Below are positions 1-5,740 of a stretch of 23,794 bases of DNA, piece after piece. This stretch comes from a virus. Position 1 is the stretch's first letter, and the number at the start of each line of letters is the position of its first letter. Below the pieces are notes generated by a model, which saw only the letters and a program-made list of their open reading frames with translations, ran no database searches and was not told where the DNA came from. Made by a program: the position numbers and the translations under genes. Where the stretch lies: positions 1-23,794 of IMG/VR virus record IMGVR_UViG_3300010883_000476. One strand, 5' to 3'.

Positions 1-668
1 TCGTTATCAAAGTTGTACTTTGTAATGTCTGGCAGTTTAGCGTATTGTTCATGTTTGTATTCCATTTCTACTTCTTGCATTTTTGGTGTAAGAGTTTTAA
101 TGCTTTTCTTAAACAACGATGGCATGTCTGGTAGTATCAGTGACAAGTCATCAATGTCTACGCAGATACCACCTAGTGTGCATCGTAGGTGTATGTCACA
201 GCTGTCTTTGTCGTTGAGGTTACCGATGGTAAAGTGGAAGCCTTCACGGTTTGTTTCGTCGGCTTCGTCGGTCCCTGACTGAAATGCAGATGTACTACAA
301 TGATGATGAACAGTACCAAACAAGGTGTCAGGATAGGCGGCACGTTGTTTTGAAAACTCTGGATTTGTGGGATCGGACTTAACAGACATTCCACTAGTTG
401 TTTGAGGCGGAACCCAATAAGACCAAGGACTTTCAGCATTGTTTTCATCATAGTATAGGAATAGTAGTGTTTCTGACTTTAGTTTATCGTAACTAATTTT
501 CATAAACGCAAGAATGTCATTCCACATTTCTAGCGGTATTTTTTTACCATACCACTTTGGTTCAAGTGCTGGAACTTCTGGGACTTCTTGTAGTCGGTAC
601 GTAGTGAACAGCGGGTGATTAACGCGTTCAAATACTTCATTATCGTATACAACATATTTATTAGACAT
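1..668 (-). CDS. JAB/JAMM metallopeptidase, PRTRC protein A-like (C-terminus cut by window edge)
   Basis: An open frame of 222 residues starts with ATG at 668 and runs off the left edge without a stop. It contains an intact JAMM zinc-protease signature: His121-x-His123, seven residues, Ser131, two residues, Asp134, followed by an acidic ADE stretch and a Gly-Phe-His-Phe strand. Glu66 is a plausible upstream catalytic glutamate. JAB/JAMM enzymes remove ubiquitin-like modifiers or trim their precursors. The His-x-His...SGTDEADE arrangement is the form found in PRTRC system protein A and related prokaryotic JAB proteins. The start codon overlaps the E1 gene's stop by 8 bases (ATGTCTAA), indicating translational coupling. 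In context it is the deconjugating or processing enzyme of the Ubl-E2-E1 cassette. The catalytic motif is read directly; substrate and family assignment are inferred. Confidence 0.85.
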   Translation of the reverse strand, partial: MSNKYVVYDNEVFERVNHPLFTTYRLQEVPEVPALEPKWYGKKIPLEMWNDILAFMKISYDKLKSETLLFLYYDENNAESPWSYWVPPQTTSGMSVKSDPTNPEFSKQRAAYPDTLFGTVHHHCSTSAFQSGTDEADETNREGFHFTIGNLNDKDSCDIHLRCTLGGICVDIDDLSLILPDMPSLFKKSIKTLTPKMQEVEMEYKHEQYAKLPDITKYNFDN

Positions 669-1377
669 TGTGAGTTGGTGTTTGGATGTTAACTAAATCA
701 GCAAGAGTAATTGTCTCTATACGTGAAAAGGTTGTTTGATATTCTACAGGCATGTAGTTTTCAATAGTGTCAGTTCCTGAGAACCACAGCCATAGAAGAA
801 GGTTGCCAAGGGAGGCACTTGTTTGGTTTGCTATTGCTAGTTGTGGCGTTGCTTCCAGCGCCTCACCTTGACAACGGATTGGGGAACCTTCGTTTGAGGT
901 TTGTAGCTCAGGATACCTGAGAAGTGGGTTCATCATTGGATATTGCTCTGTTAGTCGAGGATCAAAGTAATACGCTTGACTGGTTGAGTATTCATTGGCG
1001 CAGATTAGAATTGGTTTATCTAATTCAATTGCTACTTCCAATAGATGACGACGTGCTGGGTGGTTGTCTGCACAACAGATAAGTACGTCAGCTTCGTGAA
1101 AGAAGAATTTGTACTCTGTGTCAAGCATGTCTTTGTCAAAGTAGCCGCGTACGATCTGTCCTTCGTTTTTGCGAAAGTTGTACGTACGCATCAGTGCTTC
1201 GGCTTTGTTCATGCCAACGTGGTTGTTGCGAAAGAGTTGACGGTCGAGGTTACGTTTCTCAAGGACGTCGCCGTCGATGAGTGTAAGCTGTAAGTCAAAA
1301 CTGTTTTTAAGTGCTGGTAGCATGTAACTGGTTACGCCGCCTGCACCTACGATTAGGGCTTTTAGTTTTGGTTTCAT
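661..1377 (-). CDS. E1/ThiF-like adenylating enzyme (PRTRC ThiF-like)
   Basis: This 238-aa protein has the Rossmann-type nucleotide-binding fold of the ThiF/MoeB/E1 superfamily. Visible landmarks are the glycine loop VGAGGV (10-15), the acidic strand end LIDGDVLEKRNLDRQ (33-47) with Asp35, Asp37, Asn43 and Arg46, Lys58 in the NKAEAL segment, and the CCADNHPARR segment (101-110) with Asp104. Cys126 and Cys169 are candidate catalytic cysteines. No CxxC zinc pair is obvious. Members adenylate the C-terminus of a ubiquitin-like protein with ATP, often followed by thioester transfer. The length suits a compact ThiF or PRTRC ThiF protein. Its ATG overlaps the stop of the upstream 109-aa gene (ATGA), and its own stop overlaps the JAB start, so the three genes are translationally coupled. 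Activation of the 75-aa Ubl is inferred from context. Confidence 0.9.
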   Translation of the reverse strand: MKPKLKALIVGAGGVTSYMLPALKNSFDLQLTLIDGDVLEKRNLDRQLFRNNHVGMNKAEALMRTYNFRKNEGQIVRGYFDKDMLDTEYKFFFHEADVLICCADNHPARRHLLEVAIELDKPILICANEYSTSQAYYFDPRLTEQYPMMNPLLRYPELQTSNEGSPIRCQGEALEATPQLAIANQTSASLGNLLLWLWFSGTDTIENYMPVEYQTTFSRIETITLADLVNIQTPTHNV

Positions 1378-1703
1378 AGTGATGATCGAGTTAGGTTTCT
1401 GTGTAACTTAGATAGAGAAAGCTTTGGCTTTGCTTCATCTGCTACCTCTTTGTAATGTTTGATGTAACGGAGGATTGCGCCACGTTTGCGACCACAATCT
1501 TCGTAGTCTTTTCTAAGTATCTTAAATAAAACACGAAGATCTTGTTCGCATAGACCGTGCTCAATTGTGTGCAAGTCTCTAATCTGTAGATCGCGTTGTT
1601 CAATCTCTTGAGTATTGTAGCTGTGCGCACCAAGCTGCCACCGACGATCGTAACGTTGATGCAACGAATCTATTTGGGTTACTGCTTCTGTGATAGTAGC
1701 CAT
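1374..1703 (-). CDS. Unknown 109-aa helical protein inside the Ubl/E2/E1/JAB cassette
   Basis: I do not recognise this protein. It is charged and predicted to be mostly helical. It is rich in Arg, Lys, Glu and Gln, has two cysteines (51 and 69), no membrane segment, and a basic C-terminal tail (residues 93-109). Its start overlaps the end of the E2 gene by 25 bases and its stop overlaps the E1 start as ATGA, so it is very likely real and co-translated with both enzymes. That position suggests a partner in the conjugation pathway, such as an adaptor, an E2-E1 bridging factor or a target selector, but nothing in the sequence proves this. It does not have the length of PRTRC protein F, nor any RING-type Cys/His pattern. 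Confidence 0.75.
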   Translation of the reverse strand: MATITEAVTQIDSLHQRYDRRWQLGAHSYNTQEIEQRDLQIRDLHTIEHGLCEQDLRVLFKILRKDYEDCGRKRGAILRYIKHYKEVADEAKPKLSLSKLHRNLTRSSL

Positions 1704-2599
1704 TGTGCAAATTGGTTAATGTATTCTTGTGACATGGGTCTGTGAAACGCGTTGTAGTTGTTTCCTGAACCTTCGATTGCTTCGTGCATGTAATCTTGTT
1801 CCTGCTTGTTTTGTATGAAGTAACTACCAGTTTGTTCGTCTTTCTTGTACACAAGGTACATTTCTTCGGCAGCTTCCATACGTAAGTCGTTGTTTATCTG
1901 CGTTGTGTGTATGTTAAACATCAGCTCTTGGACAATTGATTCCATGTTAGCAGATGTTAAAGAATACATAGTAACAGTTCTTGGAACAAACTCACTGTTA
2001 CCTGTGCAGATTTGACCTGTGTCATAAATGTTGGGTAAAGCAAAGGTAGTAGCTGCGCCTGTCTCATTGTTAATACCAAACAAATACGCTTTAATTGAAT
2101 GACTGAAGGGTCCAATTGTTTGTCTTGTTGTATTGATTGGTATGTTTTTTAACATAATATACATTCTGTGTGTTGCGGACTTGAACGTTATTAAGTTGTT
2201 TGGTCTAACAGCAGCCTCAGAAGTCTTTGTGCCGTCTGATCTGCGTGTACGTATTTGGTAAGCTTCTGTGCCAGCGTACTGTGTTAGATGATCTGACTTG
2301 ATTAAGTCGGTTTTTGGTAGTGGGAAACCAGCAGGTAAGTGTACAAAAGCATTTACTGTATTGTATGGCTCTCTGTTTTGATAACCATAAAACACATTGT
2401 AAGGTATGCTACTGTAGTCTGCATCAAGTACAGGTACTTCTAGTTCGCTGTAGCTTGGTACTGGGTTGATTACTAGCTGTGGCTCGACAATGCAGTCAAG
2501 GATTGCATTCTCTGCACACTGTATAACAGATTCTCTAGTCTCACGTTTTCTAAAGAAACCGTCTTCGCCTAGGATTATTTCGGATTTGTATTGTGACAT
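1679..2599 (-). CDS. E2-like ubiquitin-conjugating fold protein (PRTRC protein B-like)
   Basis: This 306-aa protein is read from the ATG at 2599. A longer frame from 2623 is possible but would place eight extra residues inside a strong inverted repeat, so the internal start is preferred. The key feature is ALPNIYDTGQICTGN (187-201), which resembles the E2-like signature 'PN-hydrophobic-x-x-G-x-[IV]-C' of PRTRC protein B and the prokaryotic E2 families. Cys198 is the candidate thioester cysteine. The N-terminal half (about 35-180) looks like mixed beta strands, and the C-terminal 80 residues look helical. In E2 proteins the cysteine accepts the activated modifier from E1 and passes it to a target. 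Lying between Ubl and E1, it fits the carrier role. The family call rests on one motif plus context, so it is strong but not certain. Confidence 0.75.
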   Translation of the reverse strand: MSQYKSEIILGEDGFFRKRETRESVIQCAENAILDCIVEPQLVINPVPSYSELEVPVLDADYSSIPYNVFYGYQNREPYNTVNAFVHLPAGFPLPKTDLIKSDHLTQYAGTEAYQIRTRRSDGTKTSEAAVRPNNLITFKSATHRMYIMLKNIPINTTRQTIGPFSHSIKAYLFGINNETGAATTFALPNIYDTGQICTGNSEFVPRTVTMYSLTSANMESIVQELMFNIHTTQINNDLRMEAAEEMYLVYKKDEQTGSYFIQNKQEQDYMHEAIEGSGNNYNAFHRPMSQEYINQFAQWLLSQKQ

Positions 2600-2611
2600 A
2601 GTAAATAGTAA

Positions 2612-2640
2612 GCCTCTGCCCACAGTAAATAGGCAGAGGC
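2612..2640 (-). other. Inverted repeat between Ubl and E2 genes (possible processing or attenuation hairpin)
   Basis: A perfect 9-bp G/C-rich stem (2612-2620 with 2632-2640) surrounds an 11-base loop in the short gap between the Ubl stop (2647) and the E2 start (2599). On the minus strand it is followed by a mixed A/T sequence and not a run of T, so it is a weak terminator at best. It could allow more Ubl than enzyme to be made, by partial termination or by protecting the 3' end of a processed Ubl message. Confidence 0.6.
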
Positions 2641-2646
2641 AGTGGG

Positions 2647-2874
2647 TTATGCTTTGCTTGATGCCTGACGCTCAAGTGTGATGGACGTGTAGTCATCAAC
2701 TAACGCGTCGTGCGATAGTGTAACTCCATTGCTGACTGCTACGCAGCCCTCTGGTGCAGAGAGTGCACCAAGGATAGAACGATCATTGAGAATACTACCT
2801 ATGGTAGCTTCAATGTCGAACGAACGGCTGACTGAATTAGACATGCCGTAACGGATTGTAGTTGTATTTGACAT
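2647..2874 (-). CDS. Ubiquitin-like beta-grasp protein, PRTRC protein C-like
   Basis: This 75-aa protein opens the five-gene conjugation cluster. The order of elements suits a beta-grasp fold: strand TTTIRYG (4-10), strand VSRSF (15-19), helix IEATIGSILND (21-31), then GCVAVSNGVTLSHDALVDDYTSITLER (43-69). The last part has the 'V-x-x-NG-x...D-x-x-L-x-D-x-x-x-I-x-L' pattern common to small ubiquitin-like and ThiS-like modifiers and to PRTRC protein C. It ends in a short tail, RQASSKA, with no terminal Gly-Gly. The modifier may therefore be conjugated through another residue, be trimmed by the JAB protein first, or act non-covalently. Context (E2, E1 and JAB immediately downstream) carries much of the assignment. 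A candidate promoter lies directly upstream and no Shine-Dalgarno sequence is present. Confidence 0.7.
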   Translation of the reverse strand: MSNTTTIRYGMSNSVSRSFDIEATIGSILNDRSILGALSAPEGCVAVSNGVTLSHDALVDDYTSITLERQASSKA

Positions 2875-2890
2875 AGTGTATTATGTGTTG

Positions 2891-2919
2891 GTTATCGGTT
2901 TAGTGAGCAACATGCTCAA
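2891..2919 (-). promoter_or_regulatory. Candidate promoter with overlapping operator for the Ubl cassette
   Basis: On the minus strand, TTGAGC (2919-2914) and GATAAC (2896-2891) are separated by exactly 17 bases, each matching 4 of 6 positions of the sigma-70 consensus. A transcript would start about ten bases before the Ubl ATG (2874), agreeing with the lack of a ribosome binding site. A perfect 6-bp inverted repeat, TGAGCA-ACA-TGCTCA (2904-2918), covers the -35 box and half the spacer, as an operator would. The boxes are weak, so this is a candidate only. Confidence 0.35.
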
Positions 2920-3006
2920 AAATGTTATCTCTTTGTACTTGACAGCTGGGTGTTGTAAGTGTGAGATGGTGACTTAGTTGTTTGATGTGTATATCGTGTT
3001 CATATT

Positions 3007-3041
3007 GTAGCCACCCCGCTGTGTGCAGGGTGGCTACTTTT
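3007..3041 (+). terminator. Plus-strand intrinsic terminator-like hairpin in the gap between two leftward genes
   Basis: A perfect 10-bp stem (GTAGCCACCC 3007-3016 with GGGTGGCTAC 3028-3037) and an 11-base loop are followed on the plus strand by TTTTATG. On the minus strand the hairpin is followed by AATATG, so it suits a rightward transcript better. No rightward gene lies upstream of it in this 237-base gap (2875-3111). It may stop antisense transcription into the leftward genes or end a small plus-strand RNA. A TTGACA sits at 2939-2944, but no convincing -10 box follows it. Confidence 0.5.
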
Positions 3042-3111
3042 ATGTAACTACCTCTATCGCCTTCTTGACCGACCTCTCATAACTTTATACGCGACTCTGT
3101 TTAGGACACAT

Positions 3112-3435
3112 TTAGCGACGTCTAAAGCGAGGGGGATGAGTATGGTAGCTGCTAGTTGTGTTAGTCTCCTTGCCATATGGAATTGAGAACAACCTGACGA
3201 GGGTGCTGTCGGAAGACAACACAGCTAGCAAATAGGTCATGCAGGAAAATAGGATACCTGCAATAAATGCGGTCGCCATGCCACTGAATGTGCCAGTAAA
3301 TAGCACGGGCATACCGAAAGTAAAAACGATGTCCCAAAGGACTTGAGTCTTTACTACGAACTTGAGTGAGAACATCTTACATAGTATAACTAAGTAAGAT
3401 ATAGAACATATGAAGCTGAGAAACATGATTTCCAT
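3112..3435 (-). CDS. Small membrane protein, unknown function
   Basis: This 107-aa protein is not recognised. It has about three hydrophobic segments (roughly 4-24, 31-50 and 51-74), each long enough to cross a membrane, followed by a polar tail that ends in three arginines and is likely cytoplasmic. It sits alone between a strong leftward terminator (3488-3532) and the Ubl cassette. Small multi-span proteins in phages can be holins, superinfection-exclusion proteins or membrane remodelling factors. Two or three membrane segments and a basic C-terminus would fit a holin, but no endolysin is seen beside it, so this is only a possibility. The nearest upstream sequence is A/T-rich without a Shine-Dalgarno motif. 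The start at 3435 is chosen over the Met codon three residues downstream only because it is first. Confidence 0.65.
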   Translation of the reverse strand: MEIMFLSFICSISYLVILCKMFSLKFVVKTQVLWDIVFTFGMPVLFTGTFSGMATAFIAGILFSCMTYLLAVLSSDSTLVRLFSIPYGKETNTTSSYHTHPPRFRRR

Positions 3436-3487
3436 AACAATTATTTTATCTCTTTAGTCTTTGTGCCCAGAGTAAACCCTCGGCGGT

Positions 3488-3532
3488 AAAAAAAGCCACT
3501 CAGCCAGACTCGTGAAAGCCTGACTGAGCAGC
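3488..3532 (-). terminator. Strong leftward intrinsic terminator
   Basis: On the minus strand a 13-bp stem (3532-3520 with 3507-3495, including three G-T wobble pairs) and a 12-base loop are followed directly by seven Ts (3494-3488). It starts ten bases after the stop of the 283-aa gene. The wobbles make the hairpin better on the minus strand than on the plus strand. It ends the first leftward transcript, so the membrane protein and the Ubl cassette need readthrough or promoters of their own. Confidence 0.85.
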
Positions 3533-3541
3533 AGTTGTGTA

Positions 3542-4393
3542 TTATGAACGAATTTTGGAGATGAGCACCTCACGATTATTACGTCTCTTGGTAAGGCGTA
3601 TAGACCAGTCGGCATCGGACTCGTGATCTTTGCGTCGCATGGGGATCATAGAGTAGGCAAGCTCGATGTCTTGAACATTGTCGGAGCTTAGATAAGTCTT
3701 GATTAGCAACCGCTTGCGCTCGGGTGTACGGTAGCTAGGCTCTGGGTCCGTGTTGTCGTAGACACCAGCGAGAACGCCGATGGAACCACGGGGTCGACCA
3801 CGATTGCGACGTTGAGTGTCGCGAATGTTACGTGCGTCATCTGGATCGCACTCGGATTCTTGCTTGAACGTTGTAGCATACTCGCGTCTGCGAACTGTGC
3901 GCTCGGTTTCTGTGGGTAGCTCGACTGTGTCGAAGTTGGCAGAAGAACCAAGGGCTTCGTGTGAGTCAAAGGTGACTTGGCGAAGATTGGTATTATTCTC
4001 TTGATCCCACAGGCTGCGTAGACGATCTACACGAGCACGGCATTTCTTGCGTAGCTTGTCGCTGAGATTTGGATTAGCCCACTGACGCAGAGCTGTGTAG
4101 TAGTGAATCTTGATGTCGTTGAGATACTCACGTTGCTGTAACGCTAAGGACTGCAAGCAGGACATGTCGCCGCATTGAGCGTCGTCGTCAGGATGGCAGT
4201 GGCTGGTAGGTATCTCGTGCTCGGCAACCCAGTCGTCGACAAGAGTCACGGGATCAATGTCACGGTTGGGTATAGTCTTGGCAAGTGAGGTTGCAAAGAC
4301 GAACAGCGTGCGCCATGCGTCTCTGTAGTCTTGAGTGTAGCGCTCAGCCGATGTGGCTGCACGGACGATGGATGGAATGTCTGATATGTTCAT
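3542..4393 (-). CDS. AT-hook-containing protein, unknown function
   Basis: This 283-aa protein is not assigned to a family. Residues 196-203 (RNRGRPRG) form a good AT-hook core, which inserts into the minor groove of A/T-rich DNA. A cluster HCH (65-67), Cys74 and Cys79 could bind a metal ion. The protein is highly charged, with acidic stretches at 44-76 and 181-187 and basic regions at 112-126 and 224-273. The C-terminal region DWSIRLTKRRNNREVLISKIR looks helical and basic. This suggests a DNA-binding phage protein such as a transcription or replication regulator or a DNA organiser. It is the last gene before a strong terminator and follows a run of three small genes. The start at 4393 lies in an A/T-rich context with no Shine-Dalgarno sequence. 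Confidence 0.75.
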   Translation of the reverse strand: MNISDIPSIVRAATSAERYTQDYRDAWRTLFVFATSLAKTIPNRDIDPVTLVDDWVAEHEIPTSHCHPDDDAQCGDMSCLQSLALQQREYLNDIKIHYYTALRQWANPNLSDKLRKKCRARVDRLRSLWDQENNTNLRQVTFDSHEALGSSANFDTVELPTETERTVRRREYATTFKQESECDPDDARNIRDTQRRNRGRPRGSIGVLAGVYDNTDPEPSYRTPERKRLLIKTYLSSDNVQDIELAYSMIPMRRKDHESDADWSIRLTKRRNNREVLISKIRS

Positions 4394-4437
4394 AATATAT
4401 AGTGAACAGTTTAGACTCGTGTTCAGGAGTGTTAGTG

Positions 4438-4728
4438 TTACGCGGCTAGGAAGAAGTCAGCAGGAGCTGGGACAATCGTGTAGTAGTGATTGCCTGTCTT
4501 CGGGTTAACGTTCTCTTGTGTGCGAACGATAACCTCGACGATGTCGCCCTCTTTACCGAACACTGAGTTAGTGTTAGAGAAGTAGACATGCTCTTGCTTG
4601 TCTTGAGTCATGAACTTGGTAAGACCTAGTGGTTTCTCTGGAGCAGAGCTGTTAGGTAAGTCCTTGACGGCTTCGATGATGAGCACCTTGCAGATGCTAG
4701 TGACGTTGGGTTGGTCTAGTTGGATCAT
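4438..4728 (-). CDS. Hypothetical 96-aa protein, possibly a small beta-barrel
   Basis: This protein is not recognised with confidence. It looks like an all-beta domain: strand residues 12-20, then HVYFSN (47-52), GDIVEVIVRTQENVNPKTGNHYYTIVPA (61-88) and a short hydrophobic tail. Alternating strands with an 'NPKTGNHYY' hairpin are seen in small OB-fold proteins, so a nucleic-acid-binding role is possible but is only an impression. It lies 11 bases downstream of the 63-aa gene and about 45 bases upstream of the AT-hook gene, in the same direction, so they are probably one operon. No Shine-Dalgarno motif precedes the start. Confidence 0.7.
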   Translation of the reverse strand: MIQLDQPNVTSICKVLIIEAVKDLPNSSAPEKPLGLTKFMTQDKQEHVYFSNTNSVFGKEGDIVEVIVRTQENVNPKTGNHYYTIVPAPADFFLAA

Positions 4729-4739
4729 ATTGTGTAGTA

Positions 4740-4931
4740 TTAGTAGTTAGATGAGTCAGAATTAACTCGGTTATTTATCTCTTTGATAGAGTAGTGAGTA
4801 GAGATAAGAGAGAGATCGCGCTCGTTTTGCTCGATTTCTTTGTCGAGTCCAATGACGAGGAGGACTCCGAACAAGCCGCCGACGAACAGGCAGGCGACGA
4901 AAGTCTTGATGTGCTCGATAGGCTTATCCAT
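4740..4931 (-). CDS. Single-span membrane protein, 63 aa
   Basis: This frame is read from the ATG at 4931, which overlaps the stop of the upstream 87-aa gene by 8 bases (ATGGATAA). A longer frame from 5066 exists but would overlap that gene almost entirely, and its extra part has a low-complexity, shadow-like composition, so it is not used. The product has one clear hydrophobic segment (about 11-28, VACLFVGGLFGVLLVIGL) with a short N-terminus and a charged C-terminal region of about 35 residues that may be helical. It could be a small inner-membrane effector of the phage. Spanin or holin accessory roles are possible but unsupported. The same 8-base stop/start overlap is used at the E1/JAB junction. 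Confidence 0.65.
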   Translation of the reverse strand: MDKPIEHIKTFVACLFVGGLFGVLLVIGLDKEIEQNERDLSLISTHYSIKEINNRVNSDSSNY

Positions 4932-5187
4932 TGGATACCTTGTAGTTAGGGTGTGAAAGCATTGCGTGAGGATCGTCATCAAACCCGCGCCTGTTGAGGT
5001 CGTAGTGCTCGTCGTAACGACGGTCGTGTTTAGCTGCTTCGTAGTCGTCGCGGGTCCAAGGATCAAAGCTGCCGCAAGGCTCGTCGGGTCCGAGGTCGTC
5101 GTTTGAGTAATCGAAGCAAGCGTCGAACAAATGCTCGCGTTGCGCTTCGATGAGTGTGTCGATGTCAGTAGTATGTGTATCTTTCAT
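4924..5187 (-). CDS. Hypothetical acidic 87-aa protein, first gene of the leftward block
   Basis: This small soluble protein is rich in Asp, Glu, His and Tyr, with no membrane segment. Residues 23-50 are strongly acidic and contain FDYSNDDLGPDEPCGSFDPW. The family is not recognised. It is the leftmost-reading gene next to the divergent non-coding region, so it may be expressed first in the leftward direction. Small acidic proteins at this position in phages are often host-takeover factors or DNA mimics, but that is only an analogy. The ATG at 5187 follows an A/T-rich TTATACATT stretch. That stretch resembles a -10 box and would give a nearly leaderless message. Confidence 0.65.
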   Translation of the reverse strand: MKDTHTTDIDTLIEAQREHLFDACFDYSNDDLGPDEPCGSFDPWTRDDYEAAKHDRRYDEHYDLNRRGFDDDPHAMLSHPNYKVSNG

Positions 5188-5740
5188 AATGTATAACAGT
5201 TAGTAGTTAATGTAACCAAGGGCGGTTACCCCACGGTCAACTGTATCGAGTCAATGGTCGGGCATTGCCACAGCTTCTCTGAGTTTCCGTGGATAGAAGT
5301 CCTGCGACTAACAAATCTTGCCAACAGGAAACACAGGAAGAAGCGTAAGCAAGACAGCAATCCATTGACCGATACATTAGTATTAGGAAACAACCGCCCC
5401 TCCCCCATACAACACTGTTGCGTACGCGACTGGTCGTGCATAAGCTGCAGCGGATCAAGGGCTTACGGCTCGCGCGGCACAGGGTTGGGTGTCCGCTGGA
5501 CCGTGTATCGGATCGGCGAGGGATCGCAGGCTCGTAAGGTACTGTAGATCAGGAGCTTATGGTTGGTTGGATATGTGGTCAGATGGCTGGGGTTTCAGGA
5601 GGTGCATAGATACTAGGTTTATCGGAGCTGGGAGCAGGGTTCAAAGGACCGTGAGGCTCTAGAATCTAGGGATCGGGGATCGAAACTGACGTTTGGGGGG
5701 GGCACTGGGGGGAAAAGGCTGAGAGAATTACAAAGGGTCC
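5188..5740. other. Non-coding G/C-rich half of the divergent region
   Basis: No credible gene lies here. The available frames are short, conflict with each other and have no protein-like composition. By direct count the 60 bases at 5461-5520 are 68% G+C, against 28% at 5761-5820. The stretch holds several copies of GGATCG (near 5510, 5521, 5670 and 5677), small hairpins such as GTCC-GCT-GGAC (5491-5501) and a 6-bp stem around 5657-5671, and two long G runs (8 Gs at 5695-5702, 6 Gs at 5707-5712). It could be a structured RNA, a replication or packaging site, or imported DNA. I cannot decide between these. No tRNA fold was recognised. Confidence 0.5.

Noticed and set aside
13-451. Two short frames (plus 13-282 and minus 173-451) near the left edge
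   Set aside because: Both are out of frame with the JAB gene, whose JAMM motif spans the same bases and is far better supported.
661-1377. Idea that the ThiF-like protein is for thiamine or molybdopterin synthesis
   Set aside because: No ThiS, ThiG, MoaD or other cofactor genes are nearby, while E2-like and JAB genes are directly coupled to it.
4740-5066. Longer start at 5066 for the 63-aa membrane protein
   Set aside because: The added part is Thr-rich, looks like a shadow of the 87-aa gene, and would overlap it almost fully. The ATG at 4931 gives a tidy 8-base coupling overlap.
5226-5547. Overlapping plus and minus frames in the G/C-rich island
   Set aside because: The frames conflict with each other, have odd composition (Cys, Trp, Arg and Ser mixtures) and no domain pattern. 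They are expected by chance in G/C-rich DNA.
5630-5655. GGTTCAAAGGACC looked like a tRNA T-loop
   Set aside because: The flanking bases do not form the 5-bp T stem, and no acceptor or anticodon arms could be placed around it.
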